This document shows, in pieces, positions 1 through 9,745 of a stretch of DNA of 64,000 nucleotides (within the stretch, counting starts at the first letter, position 1; each line of letters starts with the position of its first letter). The DNA is taken from NCBI GenBank assembly GCA_035578175.1, contig JAQMRL010000014.1, forward strand, positions 15,047,774-15,111,773. Direction: 5' to 3'. A model generated the notes under the pieces. It was not told where the DNA came from, did not search any database, and saw nothing but the letters and a program-made list of their open reading frames with translations. The stretch is from Catonia carolina (lineage: Eukaryota > Arthropoda > Insecta > Hemiptera > Achilidae). Made by a program: the position numbers and the translations under genes.

Positions 1-501
1 CGGACTAGCGCGATCCGGATTTTTGAGAGTCTACTCTACCGACAGAAACAACTACCGGATTCAAACAGACCAAATACAGCGTGTGTTTAGTCAAGGTGAT
101 TACAATGAAGATAAAAAAGGTGAAAAGTGGATTCAATGCTTGAGGTGTAATAATTGATATCGTGAGCAATACACTAGTGCTGAAAGGTTGTATTTTGTCT
201 GCGATTATGGTGAATAAACTGATTGGACTAATACTTTGGTGCTTTAAAAACTATGTAGGCAAATTATGTATCTATTCCAAGTATTCCAAATTATAATCCA
301 ATATATTCCATATTAAGATCTTATTTTGTGAATTTGTTAAAATCATGTCGCTAAAGAAAATTAAAAAAAAATTACATTTGTAAATTTCAGATTTTGTATT
401 TTATAGATGTGAAATAAACTATTTCTACTATTGTATAAAATTCAATTCTCCCCTATTTTTGAAAAAATCATACAAAAAAATTATGAGAACAATAAAGGAA
501 A
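1..501. other. unassigned AT-rich DNA
   Basis: No coding motif, RNA gene or family repeat is recognised before the first repeat A boundary near 502. The sequence is AT-rich with short A and T runs, and nothing more can be supported. Confidence 0.5.
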
Positions 502-1474
502 ATCTGGTGTGAAACACTCACAAAACTTTCTCTTGCCAATGAAAATAATTAACAATATAACCTAACATTAGTAATAAACATTAGAAATAAACGAAAAAAC
601 TAAACTCAAAAAACGAAACCTAATTTTAATCATTAGTGAAAGACGCAAAATGAAAATCAACTTTAGTTTGGCTTAAAAATACGGAAAATCACTCTTTCAC
701 GCTAAACTAGGCTCTGTAGAGAAAAATGCTTTAATTTAAATAAAAGTTGTAATCTTATAATTTTCTATAAATTTTATTATATACACTTTTGTCGTAAAAT
801 GAATGTTAGGTCTATGTACTGTGAAATGAATATTAGTCACACACACTAAGACTGAAATCTTTAAAACAATCGATTTTTTACACGTTTTCGTGAGAAAGAA
901 ACAAAATCGCTAATTATTACCGCTAAACCTAGCGTTATACGAAAAAATGTTTGAAATAAAAGTTGTAGGAATTTAAATTTTCTACAACTTTAATTATATA
1001 CATTTTTGCGCTAAAATACATATTAAAGCCGCAATCTTAAAAACCAATTTTTTTACGCGAAAACAGCTTCCCCAAGAATTTCAGCAGACTTGGCTTCTAC
1101 CCTATCTTGTAGAGCATAAAAAATTGAGTAAATGTGACGATTTTTTTTAAAAAATCATAGAAATCGTTTTTGAGAAAATCGTAAAAAATTGAAAAATGAC
1201 ACGAATGAACTACTACTTCCGGTTGTCCGATTTTGATGAAAATGTTCGTGTCAGGTCCAGTAATAGTAATTAACTGAATTCTCAAGTTCGGACCATGTTC
1301 CGTTCTTGAGATATTCTGTTCACACACGCACACACACACACACACACACACACCAATCGCTAAAAACATGTTTTTTGGGTTCAGGAAGTCTGAAAACGTG
1401 TAGATCCGGTGAAAACTCTACATGAAAACAATACTTTCCTTCCTATATATTCATATAGGCAAGAGAAAGTAAAA
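502..1474 (-). mobile_element. repeat A copy, full length
   Basis: Read on the plus strand this begins ATCTGGTGTGAAACACTC and CTTTCTCTTGCC, and ends in the hairpin CTATATATTCATATAGG followed by GGCAAGAGAAAGT and an A-run. These are the two diagnostic ends of repeat A in reverse orientation. A (CA)n tract lies at 1321-1353 in the usual microsatellite slot between the ATATTCTGTTC and CCAATCGC blocks. No ORF here is credible: readings rich in Cys-Val only translate the microsatellite. The copy is about 970 bp, the standard length. Confidence 0.85.
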
Positions 1475-1489
1475 AATCGGGGTTTCCAG

Positions 1490-1985
1490 ATTTTGACCAT
1501 AATATGCATTTTACGACAAAAATGTATAATCACATTTATAGGAAATTAAAAAACCTACCACTTTTATTTCAAAAATTTTTTCTATAGTGCCTAGCTTAGC
1601 GTCGAAGAGTGATTTTCGATATTATTAAGCCAAACTGAGGTTGGTTTTCATTTTGCATCATTCACTCGTGATTAAAATTAATTTATCTTTTTTAAAGTTA
1701 GTTTTTCTTTTGACCTATTTAAAGTCGCATCAACAGTTTTATCATTAACGACTACGGTGGGTTAAGAAATTGTAATGATGGGTTTTAGCGCGTAATAATT
1801 TCCAGACCCTAGCCGGGATTCGAACCCGGGACCTCAGTTTAGTAGGCTAGTGCGCTATCCACTACGTCACGGAGACGGCAATTTTTCTGTTGTTTGTTTT
1901 AAGTTGTTTAATAATGTTAGGTTATATTGTTAATTATTTTCATTAGCAAGAGATAGTCGTGTGAGTGTTTCACACTAGATTTTTT
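1490..1985 (+). mobile_element. repeat A 3' half, interrupted by a SINE
   Basis: From about 1495 the sequence follows the 3' half of repeat A: the GCATTTTACGACAAAA block, the GCCAAACTGAGGTTG block, and the terminal GTGTGAGTGTTTCACAC hairpin at about 1958-1976. It is split at about 1726-1882 by a tRNA-like SINE. It starts right at the end of the preceding reversed copy, so the two lie tail to tail. Confidence 0.7.
1726..1882 (-). mobile_element. tRNA-derived SINE (family G)
   Basis: On the minus strand there is an A-box-like stretch (GACGTAGTGGATAGCG) and a perfect B-box/T-arm (CCGGGTTCGAATCCCGG) about 45 nt later. No acceptor stem can be closed, so a functional tRNA is unlikely. The 3' part runs to a tail ending GATGCGACTTTAAA. 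A similar tail is seen on the minus strand at about 43621-43680, where it ends in a longer A-run. The copy sits inside a repeat A 3' half. Confidence 0.6.
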
Positions 1986-2596
1986 AAAGCTCGAGACATT
2001 TTCTAGTGATTTCGTAATTTTAACAAGTCTTCATTTATTTGTGGGAAGAAAATATTAACAATTTAACGAAAATGCTATTTCCGTATGATTTAATTTTCGT
2101 GGGACACCCGGTATAACTTTTTATACGCCCAGTTGTTAAGTTGAGTGTGAAGTGAACATATTTTCTTTGGACGTTGCGTTGTTTCGTCCCGTCGCCTTTG
2201 TCTTTTGTCTCCCCACACATATCCATTTTCATCATGATCTTTTCTTTCATTAAAGCTTTGGCGCGATTTTCTCTTCATATGTTATTTACTTTTAAATCTC
2301 ATCATTTTCACCTTACTCTTTTGTCAAATGTTAACTCGCTTCGCTTCACAATAGTAATTATTGTACATTTATTACAGATTTATCATTAAAAGAAAAAGAG
2401 GAAAATACTTTATTGTTTTCTCTTTTAGAATGAGTTTATTATGGTACTTTGCCAGCGTTTAAGAAAAATATTTGTCCTTTTCAAATATATGATATGAAAC
2501 CCTCACACGATTTTTTATTCACAGTGCAAATAATAAAACAAATCACCTATGTTAATAATTAGTAAAAATTGTAAAATGTAAAACAAACATAATTTT
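1986..2596. other. unassigned AT-rich DNA
   Basis: No gene or known repeat block is visible. Short overlapping ORFs on both strands lack any domain. A GGGACACCCGGTATA stretch near 2100 looks like a repeat terminus, but I could not find a partner for it in this window. Confidence 0.4.
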
Positions 2597-2823
2597 AAGC
2601 GATTGTGTGTGTGTTTGTGTGCGCGCTTGCGCTTGCGTGCGTGTGTAAACAAAATATATCAAGAACGGAACATCGTACGAAATTGAAACTTGAAATGTAA
2701 GTTAGGTACCACGAGAGGACCAGATACGAACTATTTCATTTAAATCGGTTAACCGGAAGTAGTAGTTTATTAGTGTCATTTTTCACTTTATTCGATTTTC
2801 TCAAAAACGGCTCCTACGTTTTT

Positions 2824-2965
2824 TACTTTCTCTTGCCTATATGAATATATAGGAAGGAAAGTATTGTTTTCATGTCGATTTTTCAAAATCGAGTTTTCAC
2901 CGGATCTATACGTTTTCAGACCCCCTGAACCCAAAAAACATGTTTTTAGCGATTGGTCTGTGTGT

Positions 2966-3008
<43 letters not shown>

Positions 3009-3822
3009 TGTGTGTGTGTGTGTGTGTGTGTGTCTGTGTGTGAACAGAATATCTCAAGAACGGAACATCGTACGAACTTGAAACTTGAAACTTAAGTTAC
3101 ATACCACTACCGGACGCGACACGAACATTTTCATCAAAATCGGTCAACCGGAAGTAGTAGTTTATTCGTATAATTTTTCAGTTTTTTGCGATTTTCTCAA
3201 AAACTGGTCCTACGATTTTTTTTAAAATCGCCTATTTTACTCAATTTTTTATTCTCTACAAGATAGGGTAGGCGCCATGTTTGCTGAAATTCTCGGTGAG
3301 GCTGTTTTTACGTAAAAACGTTGTTTTTTTAAGATTACGGCTTTAATATAAATTTTAGCGCAAAAACTTATATAATAAAAGTTGTAGAGAATTTAAAAAC
3401 CTACAACTTTTATTTCAAACATTTTTTTGTATAACGCTTAGTTTAGCGGTAATTTGCGATTTTCTGTTTTTTTCTCACGAAAACGTGTGAAAAATCGATT
3501 TTTTTAAGATTTTGGCCTTAGAATGCATTTTACGACAAAAGTGTATATAATTAAATTTATAGAAAATTAAAAGATCTACAGCTTTTATTTAGAGCATTTT
3601 TCTCTACAGAGCCTAGTTTAGAGAGAAAGAGTGATTTTCCGTATTTCTAAGCCAAACTGAGGTTGATTTTCATTTTGCGTCTTTCACTCATGATTAAAAT
3701 TAGGTTATGTTTTTGAGGTTAGTTTTTGTTTATTTCTAATATTTTATTAATAATGTTAGGTTTATTATTAATTATTTGCATTGGCAAGAGAAAGTTGTGT
3801 GAGTGTTTCACACCAGATTTTT
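2824..3822 (+). mobile_element. repeat A copy nested in another repeat A
   Basis: A complete copy of about 1.0 kb from ACTTTCTCTTGCC to CACCAGATTTTT, flanked by T-runs. The flanks CTACG on the left and ATATGGCCTCATTTAC on the right rejoin as one continuous repeat A reading, so the insertion site was the CGATTTTT run. It carries a (GT)n tract at 2959-3042 with TCT interruptions. It is one of the best copies for defining both ends of the family. Confidence 0.85.
2959..3042 (+). repeat. (GT)n microsatellite of repeat A
   Basis: About 84 bp of GT with a few TCT interruptions, between the GATTGGTCTG and AACAGAATATCTC blocks of repeat A. The reverse-strand Thr-His reading here is a translation artefact. 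Confidence 0.95.
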
Positions 3823-3877
3823 TTATATGGCCTCATTTACTTTTTTTTAATGCTCTAACATTCTACATGATAGGGTA

Positions 3878-4050
3878 GGCGCATTGTCGAAGTTGGTAAC
3901 GTGCTCGCCTCTCATCATGCGGTCTTGGGTTCGAATCCCATTCAGGCACGGCATTTTTTTCATACGTTACAAAAAATCATTTCATCATTCACCGTCTGCA
4001 TTAGCAGTAATTGCAGAACAGTCGGACGTTAAACCAAAAAAAAAAAAAAA
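3878..4050 (+). mobile_element. tRNA-derived SINE-T1 copy
   Basis: The A-box region (AGTTGGTAACGTGCTCG) and B-box (GGGTTCGAATCCC) are followed by the SINE-T1 body (GGCACGGCATTTTTT, CATACGTTAC), the tail CAGTCGGACGTTAAACC and a 16-nt A-run. It interrupts the repeat A sequence GGGTAGGCGCCATGTCTG. The flanks GGCGC and GACGC may be an eroded short target duplication. The tRNA part lacks an acceptor stem, so this is not a tRNA gene. Confidence 0.8.
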
Positions 4051-4256
4051 GACGCCATGTCTGCTGAAATTCTTAGGGAGGCTATGCTAAAGTAGAAAAT
4101 ATGCTTCTTTAGGAATGCAGCCTAAATTTCCATTTTAGGGCAAAAGTGTATATAATCAAAGTTTTAAACAATTTAAAATCTTACAACTTTTATTTCAACA
4201 TTTCTTTGTACTGTCACCGGATGGCGACATTAAGTGGCAAACCTTTAATTTGTGGT

Positions 4257-4272
4257 GGCCCTGAAAAGGGCC
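4257..4272 (-). promoter_or_regulatory. histone-type mRNA 3' stem-loop
   Basis: The minus strand reads GGCCCTTTTCAGGGCC with ACC following and AAAC preceding. It has a 6-bp stem with a TTTC loop, matching the metazoan histone 3' processing hairpin recognised by SLBP. A TAA lies just upstream in one frame. A purine-rich AATTAAAGG follows where a histone downstream element would lie. No core histone coding sequence is recognised beside it. Confidence 0.6.
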
Positions 4273-4652
4273 GTTTAAGCGGTGGTCGTCTTGATGGGAA
4301 GCGTCGGTCGTGGCGGTCGAGGAGCTGGGCGACACGTCGTGTCGTCGTTCAGCGAAGACATCATCTTCTTCCCTCGCAGTAGTGCGTCGATGGCTGCTTC
4401 GTCGGATCCGGTGGGCGTATCCCTCGGTGGAGGGACCGCTGTGGGCAGCGGGCGATGACAGTCCGGTGGACGGCTTATGGTGACGGGTCGGCAAGCGGAA
4501 GCTTCATCTTCACTTTTGCGGGGTCGTCGATTAGTCTTCGCTGGAGTCCGGCAGCCGTGTGCCGTGGTGGACGTCTTATCGATGTGTAGACTGGTGGAAG
4601 CGAATCTCTCTGTTTCTGGATCGGAATTGAATCTCTCGGCTCAGTGGAGCTC

Positions 4653-4660
4653 TTTATATA
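4653..4660 (-). promoter_or_regulatory. candidate TATA box
   Basis: The minus strand reads CTATATAAAGAGC in a GC-rich context, about 380 bp upstream of the histone-type stem-loop. Spacing and context suit a compact polymerase II unit. Expression is not shown. Confidence 0.35.
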
Positions 4661-5218
4661 GTTGCCGAGAGCGCTGTGGTAGGGGGCGGCTACTGGCTCG
4701 GCCTTGATGACAAAGGTCTCTGTCGGTGCGCAGCCGTAAGGTTTGTTGGTACGCCGCCAAAGGGCCTACCGCGCCGACAAAGGCCGGGAGAACTATTGAA
4801 GGCCGGCAACACAGTAAATGATTAATTAGAAGGTGACAGTAAACCGCTTTAATTAGCGGTAATTAGTTATTTTGGGTTTCTCTATCATGAAAATCTGTAA
4901 AAAATGGATTATTTATGATATCGATATGCATTTTACGACAAAAGTGTATATGATCAAATTTATAGGAAAATAAAATATCTACAACCTGTATTTCAAGTTT
5001 CTCTTAAGAGGCTAATTTAACATGAAAGAGTGATTTTCCGTATTTTTAAGCCAAACTTAGATGATTTCATTTTGCATCATTCATTCTTGATTAAAATAAG
5101 GTTATGTTTTTTGAAGTTAGTTTTTTGTTTATTTCTAATGTTTTATTATTAATGTTAGGTTATATTGTTAATTATTTGCATTGACAAGAGGAAGCCGTGT
5201 AAGTGTTTCACACCAGAT

Positions 5219-5655
5219 TTTTCTTAAACATAATACTTTGTCATTAGGTTCATAAGCCTACTGCAGGTATCGTCTTGAAGGGAGTGTAAAAGGAGGGGAT
5301 TAACTACGGCAATGCATGGCGGCGTTTTTGGAATTTAATCTAAAGTTAATATCTGAAATTTCAGTCCTCAACCCTTAAAGTTTTCGCTCTCTGTTGTATA
5401 AATTGTTAAAGGGTTTAAATTGGAAGGGTTGGGGGATTTTTGAGTTAGCGTTAACGCAAGCCGACAAGAAGGGAAGTTTCCCGGAGAATTTCAGAAACTC
5501 TACACTAGTAATTCTTTACTTGTTTCACAACGAAATTGCCGAGCCAGTGTCAAATAAAAACTAAATTACTTCGTAGTTCTTTTTTATACACTGTCTCCTG
5601 GATATTTCTTATTTATTCACTGGTGTTCTCAAGGCAAAATTTATTTTTTCGCAGT
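5219..5655. other. unassigned DNA between repeat A copies
   Basis: No recognised motif. It contains a GC-richer patch near 5270-5340 and is mostly non-repetitive within this window. Confidence 0.4.
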
Positions 5656-7066
5656 TTTTAATATTTTTACTTTCTCTTGCCTATATGAATGTATAGGAAG
5701 GAAAGTATTGTTTTCATGTCGATTTTTCGAAATAGAGTTTTCACCGGATCTACACGTTTTCAGACCCCTGAATCCAAAAAACATGTTTTTAGCGATTGGC
5801 TTTTTTTGGCATTTTTCTTCTCAAAAATAGCTCTTACGATTTATTTAAAAATCGCCTCCTTTACTACATATTTTATGCTCTACATGATAGGGTTGGTGCT
5901 TAGTCTGCTGAAATTCTTGGGGACTTGGAAAAAACTTTTTTTTAAGATTGCGGCCTCAATATGTGTTTTAGGGGAAAACTGTGTATAATGTAAGTTGTAG
6001 AACATTTAAAAACCTACAACTATGATTTTAACATATTTTGTACACCGCTTAGTTAAGCAGCAAATCGTATTTTCCTGTTTTTTTTTCACCGAAATCGGTA
6101 AAAAATATTGTTTTCATGTCGATTTTTCAGTACTTTTTCTCTACAGAGCCTAGTTTAAAGGCAATTACTGATTTTCTGCATTTTTAAGTTCTACAAAGGC
6201 TAATTGTTATTTTGCGTCATTCACTGATGATTAAAATTAGGTTATAATTTTCATTTTATATTGTTTACTCATGATTAAACATAAGTTATTTTTTCATTAT
6301 ATACATTGACAAGAGACAAAGAAAGAACTAGAGGTTACCTTAAATGGAATGGATGAAATCATGAGAAAGGATTAATTCATGAAAATTAAAAAGAACAAAA
6401 CGAAAGTTTTGTGCAGCAGCAAGAGTGATTTAGAAGAGATGGGAAATGTAAAAGTACGCAACGAAAACATACAGGAAGTTAGGGAAGTCTGCTACCTAGG
6501 AAGCAAAATAACACAGGCTGGTAGAAGCACAAGTGATATCAAAAGTAGAATTGCTCAAGCTAGAAAAGCCTTTGAAATGAAAAACAGCTTACTGACTACA
6601 AACATTGATTTACTGATTAGGAAAAATTTCTTTCAGATTAGGAAATTTCTTAAATTAGCAAAAGGAAGAAAGGATATTCTATCCTCTTCTTTTTGCTTTT
6701 GACATGTGATGTTTTAGGAAAATGTTAAAGATTAGGTTGGTGGACAAGATAAGTAATTTAGAGGTTCTTAGGCGAGTGGATGAAAAAAGAAGTATATGGA
6801 AGCATCGTACCGGAAGAAGGGATAGGCTAGTGGGGCATATTTTAAGACATCCAGGTCTTCTATCAACCATAGAGGGTAATATTGAGGGAGTGAATTGTAG
6901 CGGGACGCAAAGGTTAGAGTTTAAAAAGCAAATCACAAATGATGTAGGGTGTTACAGGTATGTTGATATGAAACGACTTGCGTAAGATAGAACAGCTTGG
7001 AGAACTGCATCAAACCAGTCAAGAGACTGATGACAAAAAAAATACATTGGCAAGTGAAAGTCACGT
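5656..7066 (+). mobile_element. repeat A copy, internally deleted, hosting an RTE-like LINE
   Basis: It starts TTTTTACTTTCTCTTGCC at about 5654 and lacks the microsatellite: GCGATTGGC runs straight into the TCTCAAAAATAGCTC block. Its 3' end is interrupted at the GGCAAGAGAAAG terminus by a LINE at 6316-7041. The target duplication ATACATTGACAAGAG (6301-6315) is repeated as ATACATTGGCAAGTG (7042-7056). Confidence 0.7.
6316..7041 (+). pseudogene. RTE-like LINE 3' end, broken
   Basis: This is the 3' part of the same non-LTR retrotransposon that is better preserved at 49823-50668. The first frame (6379-6702) gives NKTKVLCSS, REVCYLGSKIT and SRIAQARKAFEMKNSLLTTN, the region following the RT FADD motif. 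The second (6722-6985) gives EVLRRVDEKRSIWKH, RRDRLVGHILRHPG and MKRLA, the C-terminal part. Between them about 150 bp is deleted or rearranged, removing the segment around WSVALYGSETW. The 3' end has the CCAGTC-AAGA-GACTG hairpin, GATGAC and an A-run. A 15-bp target duplication marks a 5'-truncated insertion. It cannot encode an active enzyme. Confidence 0.75.
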
Positions 7067-7690
7067 TAGAACCCTAATATTATGCATTTTAGGACGAAAG
7101 CGTACGTAATTAAAATTACAGAAAATTTAAAACATAACATTTATCATTACAAGGGTTTTTTATACAGAGTTCATAGATTGATGATTTTCCGTATTATACT
7201 CATTGAAATGTGGAAAATTTGAGTTTCCAAAACGGAAATTTTTTGTCAAACTAGATTAAAAAATATGTTGTGTGAATTTACGGTGTTACAAATTCGATAA
7301 ATTTTAAAATACCTAATAATAAAATTATGATACATTAAAAACAAAATTGTTTTTCTTTTATGACTTCTCTAAAACGACCGATTTTCAATCCGCCTTCGGT
7401 GATTGCTATAAAGAAGTTTTATTGGCACTTACATTCATAACTTGTTGGAAAAGTCTGAGTTTATAAAATTGAGTCAATATTTTTGTAATAACAATTCCTC
7501 CGACGGAAAACTGTTGATTCGTAAATAACTAGACAAATACAAATAGCTGGTATTAAAAAAATACAGCAGAAATAACTTTGCATCTGTTCTTAAAAGTTTT
7601 TTCTTCGAAAAACGGGAGTTTTTTTTGTCATCTTTATCTAATATTATTCATGTTTATACCCTATATTCGACAAATATTAAATAAAAGTTA
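7067..7690. other. degenerate repeat A-like and unassigned DNA
   Basis: Faint repeat A 3'-half blocks (TTTTAGGACGAAAGCG, GATGATTTTCCGTATT) occur up to about 7200. The rest is AT-rich without recognisable content. Confidence 0.35.
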
Positions 7691-7694
7691 CAGG

Positions 7695-8110
7695 CTTTTT
7701 ACTTCCTCTTTCCTGTATGAATATATAAGAAAGGAAAGTATTGCTTTCATGAACGGAATATCTCAAAAACGGAACATCGTACGAACTTGAAACTTACGTT
7801 CCACCACTACCGGACGCGAAACGAACATTTTCATCAAAATCGGTCTACCGGAAGTAGTAGTTTATTCGTGTCATTTTTCACTTTTTTGCGATTTTCTCAA
7901 AAACTGGTCCTACGATGTTTTTTAAAAATCACCTCATTTACTAAATTTTGTATGCTTTACAAGATAGGATAGGCGTCATGTCTGCTGAAATTCTATTGAG
8001 CTATTTTATTGAGGTAGTTTATTTTTAATGTTTTATTACTAATGTTAGGTGATATTGTTCATTATTTACATTGGCAAGAGAAAGTCGTGTGTGTTTCACA
8101 CCAATTATTT
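7695..8110 (+). mobile_element. repeat A copy with large internal deletion
   Basis: The 5' hairpin region (CCTGTATGAATATATAAG) is joined directly to the post-microsatellite block GAACGGAATATCTC, so the FACACGTTTTCAG-type segment and microsatellite are missing. After GTCTGCTGAAATTC it jumps to the terminal TTACATTGGCAAGAG block. The length is about 0.4 kb. Confidence 0.65.
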
Positions 8111-8895
8111 TTATTTTGTAATTCCAAACGAAAATGCAAATATAACATTATTAATTTGGCACTTGCGTGTTCAACTTAATGAAACATGATCTCGGAATTA
8201 GTGTTCGAAGAGTTTTCACTCTTCTCTTACACACGTAAGATTTATTTTATTTGAAATACTAAAATCAGAAGGTTTTTAATGTTGTAGACATTCTGTGTGT
8301 AGTAATTACTTTGGATTCATTAGAGAAATTAAGGTGCAATGAAGAACGATTAAAATCGACGTGAAGAACTTTATGGATAGTCGCAATAATTTTCAACTAC
8401 TCGTATATATAGACGAGTAAAAGTTTTTGGGAGAAAGTATAAAAGTATCTTTGAATTATTAAAACGAGACGAGACCTTTTATACGAGAAAAACTTGGGTG
8501 ACGTATAAATACTTATGTAATATTTAGAAATTTAGACACTTTAATGTTAGAAAGACAAATTTTGAATATAAATTATATATTAGAAGTAAAATAACCCTGT
8601 TCTTTTTTTGGGAGGGGGTTCCAAAGAAAGTTACAGAATCAGCTTTTCCCATATAATATGTGTATATATATTTCAAAATTTTATTTCAATCGATAATAAA
8701 TTCATGTTGGGGTAAAGTATTTTTGTGGAAGGGGTTGTACAAATACCACCGCTTTGGGTATACTAAGGTAGATTTTATAACGTACTTTAACATAGCCAGA
8801 TCATCTCTAATGGTGCGGGCTGGTATGCGGCAACTTAAAATCCCTCATATGGTTTATTATACGTTCATATTTAGAGTAAAATCTCAAATTTTTTA
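8111..8895. other. unassigned AT-rich DNA
   Basis: No coding or repeat signal is recognised. The short ORF at about 8660-8923 has no domain and runs into a repeat A fragment. Confidence 0.4.
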
Positions 8896-9110
8896 TACAT
8901 TTTACTTTCTTTTGCTTTTATGAATTTATAGGAAAGAAAGGACTGTTTTATATCGATTTGTCGAAATCGAGTTTTCACCAAATATAACGTTTTTAGACCC
9001 CTGAAACAAAAAAAAGAAGATTTTAGTGATTGGTCTGTGTTTGAACAAAATATCTTATGAACGGACTATTGTACGAAGTTGAAACTTGATATTAAAATAA
9101 GGAACGACTA
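8896..9110 (+). mobile_element. repeat A 5' fragment
   Basis: The left hairpin (TTTACTTTCTTTTGC, AATTTATAGGAAAG), the TTTTCACC block, and the TATCTTATGAACGGAC block are present. The microsatellite is reduced to TCTGTGTTTG. It ends near GACTAGAGGACT without the 3' half. Confidence 0.6.
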
Positions 9111-9299
9111 GAGGACTTCGAGTATTCTTCCTCCTATTTCCTCATCATAAAACTCAGATTTTGGGCTATCCCGGTCATCAGCGAAACAGGCGCTTGCTCC
9201 AAAAAATATTTTAAACAGTGGTGGTGACGTTTAGCAGCCGGAAAGCAAAACTTTCATTTTTGTGAATTAGCTTATTAACGTGTTCCTCACTTTTATTAA

Positions 9300-9570
9300 A
9301 ACTTTGTTTTACAATAGCTATCATTTAAAGATATCCTCGTGTCGTCCGTAGACTCCGTAGAATTTTATTCTGGGGGCAGAGTCGTATGTTTTTCTTAAAT
9401 CAACAAGTACCAGACGTACGTCTTTGTTTTTGCTATTTTTACTTTGACTTTTTACTGTATAAATATTGTGATCTCTACAGGACCTTCCGGCTGTAAAACC
9501 TCCTCTGAACATTACCCTTGATCTGGTCTTCCAGTTTTTGCTCATCATCATCATCATCATCTGTCAAGGA
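9300..9570 (-). pseudogene. non-LTR reverse transcriptase fragment
   Basis: The minus-strand frame contains GGFTAGRSCRDHNIYT, KNKDVRLVLVDLRKTYD and SAPRIKFYGVYG. This is the RT palm entry (GFRxGRSCxD, then the DLxKAYDSVPR block carrying the first catalytic Asp) of RTE-type LINEs. Only about 75 residues remain, with no FADD motif and no endonuclease. The Met-rich start is a (CAT)n tract at about 9541-9560, not a real N-terminus. It is a relic. Confidence 0.65.
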
Positions 9571-9599
9571 TTAGGCTTAATGTCCTGTTCCGGCATCAA

Positions 9600-9745
9600 T
9601 CTCTATTTAGGTCTTCCCAAGCCTCGTTTCCCTTTACGTTTATATTTCCATGCTCGTAGAGGAAGTCTGTGTGCTGGCATGCGAAGTAAATGGTTGGACC
9701 AGTTTCTCTTATATATTGTGATGTTCATATTCCGCCCGGTATTTG
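9600..9745 (-). pseudogene. LINE C-terminal fragment
   Basis: On the minus strand one frame reads NWSNHLLRMPAHRLPLRAW then KYKRKGKRGLGRPK. This is the usual C-terminal motif of insect endonuclease/RT LINEs (RMP..RLP..A, GKRxxGRPKxRW). It precedes the RT fragment on the same strand although it belongs downstream of RT, so the two scraps come from different insertions or a rearranged copy. Confidence 0.55.

Larger units (their letters stand above)
4211..4839 (-). mobile_element. GC-rich TA-flanked cassette with histone-type 3' stem-loop
   Basis: A 629-bp block, markedly GC-rich against its AT-rich surroundings, begins CTGTCACC and ends GGTGACAG. It is flanked by TA on both sides, so it looks like a TA-duplicating DNA transposon with 8-bp visible inverted ends. 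On the minus strand it holds in order a TATATAAA box (4653-4660), about 380 bp of GC-rich sequence, and a stem-loop identical in form to replication-dependent histone mRNA 3' ends (4257-4272). The open frame between them (to about residue 99, Ser/Thr/Arg-rich) lacks an ATG and I do not recognise it. It could be a captured histone-gene 3' end or an unrelated element. The boundaries are well supported, the function is not. Confidence 0.55.
2597..5218 (+). mobile_element. host repeat A copy with three later insertions
   Basis: One repeat A copy can be followed in four pieces: 2597-2818 (microsatellite to CGGCTCCTACG), about 3829-3877 (CCTCATTTAC to GATAGGGTAGGCGC), about 4051-4210 (GCCATGTCTGCTGAAATTC onward) and 4840-5218 (to the terminal GTGTTTCACACCAGATTTTT). 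The gaps hold another repeat A copy, a tRNA-derived SINE and a GC-rich cassette. The pieces are collinear and in the same orientation, so the insertions postdate this copy. Confidence 0.75.

Noticed and set aside
502..1474. Repeat A as a classic TIR transposon or MITE
   Set aside because: The inverted motif is subterminal, the outer ends differ from each other, and no fixed-length target duplication is seen. A Helentron-like class fits better, though it is unproven.
2090..2115. GGGACACCCGGTATA as a transposon terminus
   Set aside because: No inverted or repeated partner was found in the window, so it cannot be supported.
3884..4090. tRNA genes at the SINE-T, SINE-C and SINE-G heads
   Set aside because: A- and B-boxes are present, but acceptor stems do not pair and each is followed by a SINE body and A tail with target duplications.
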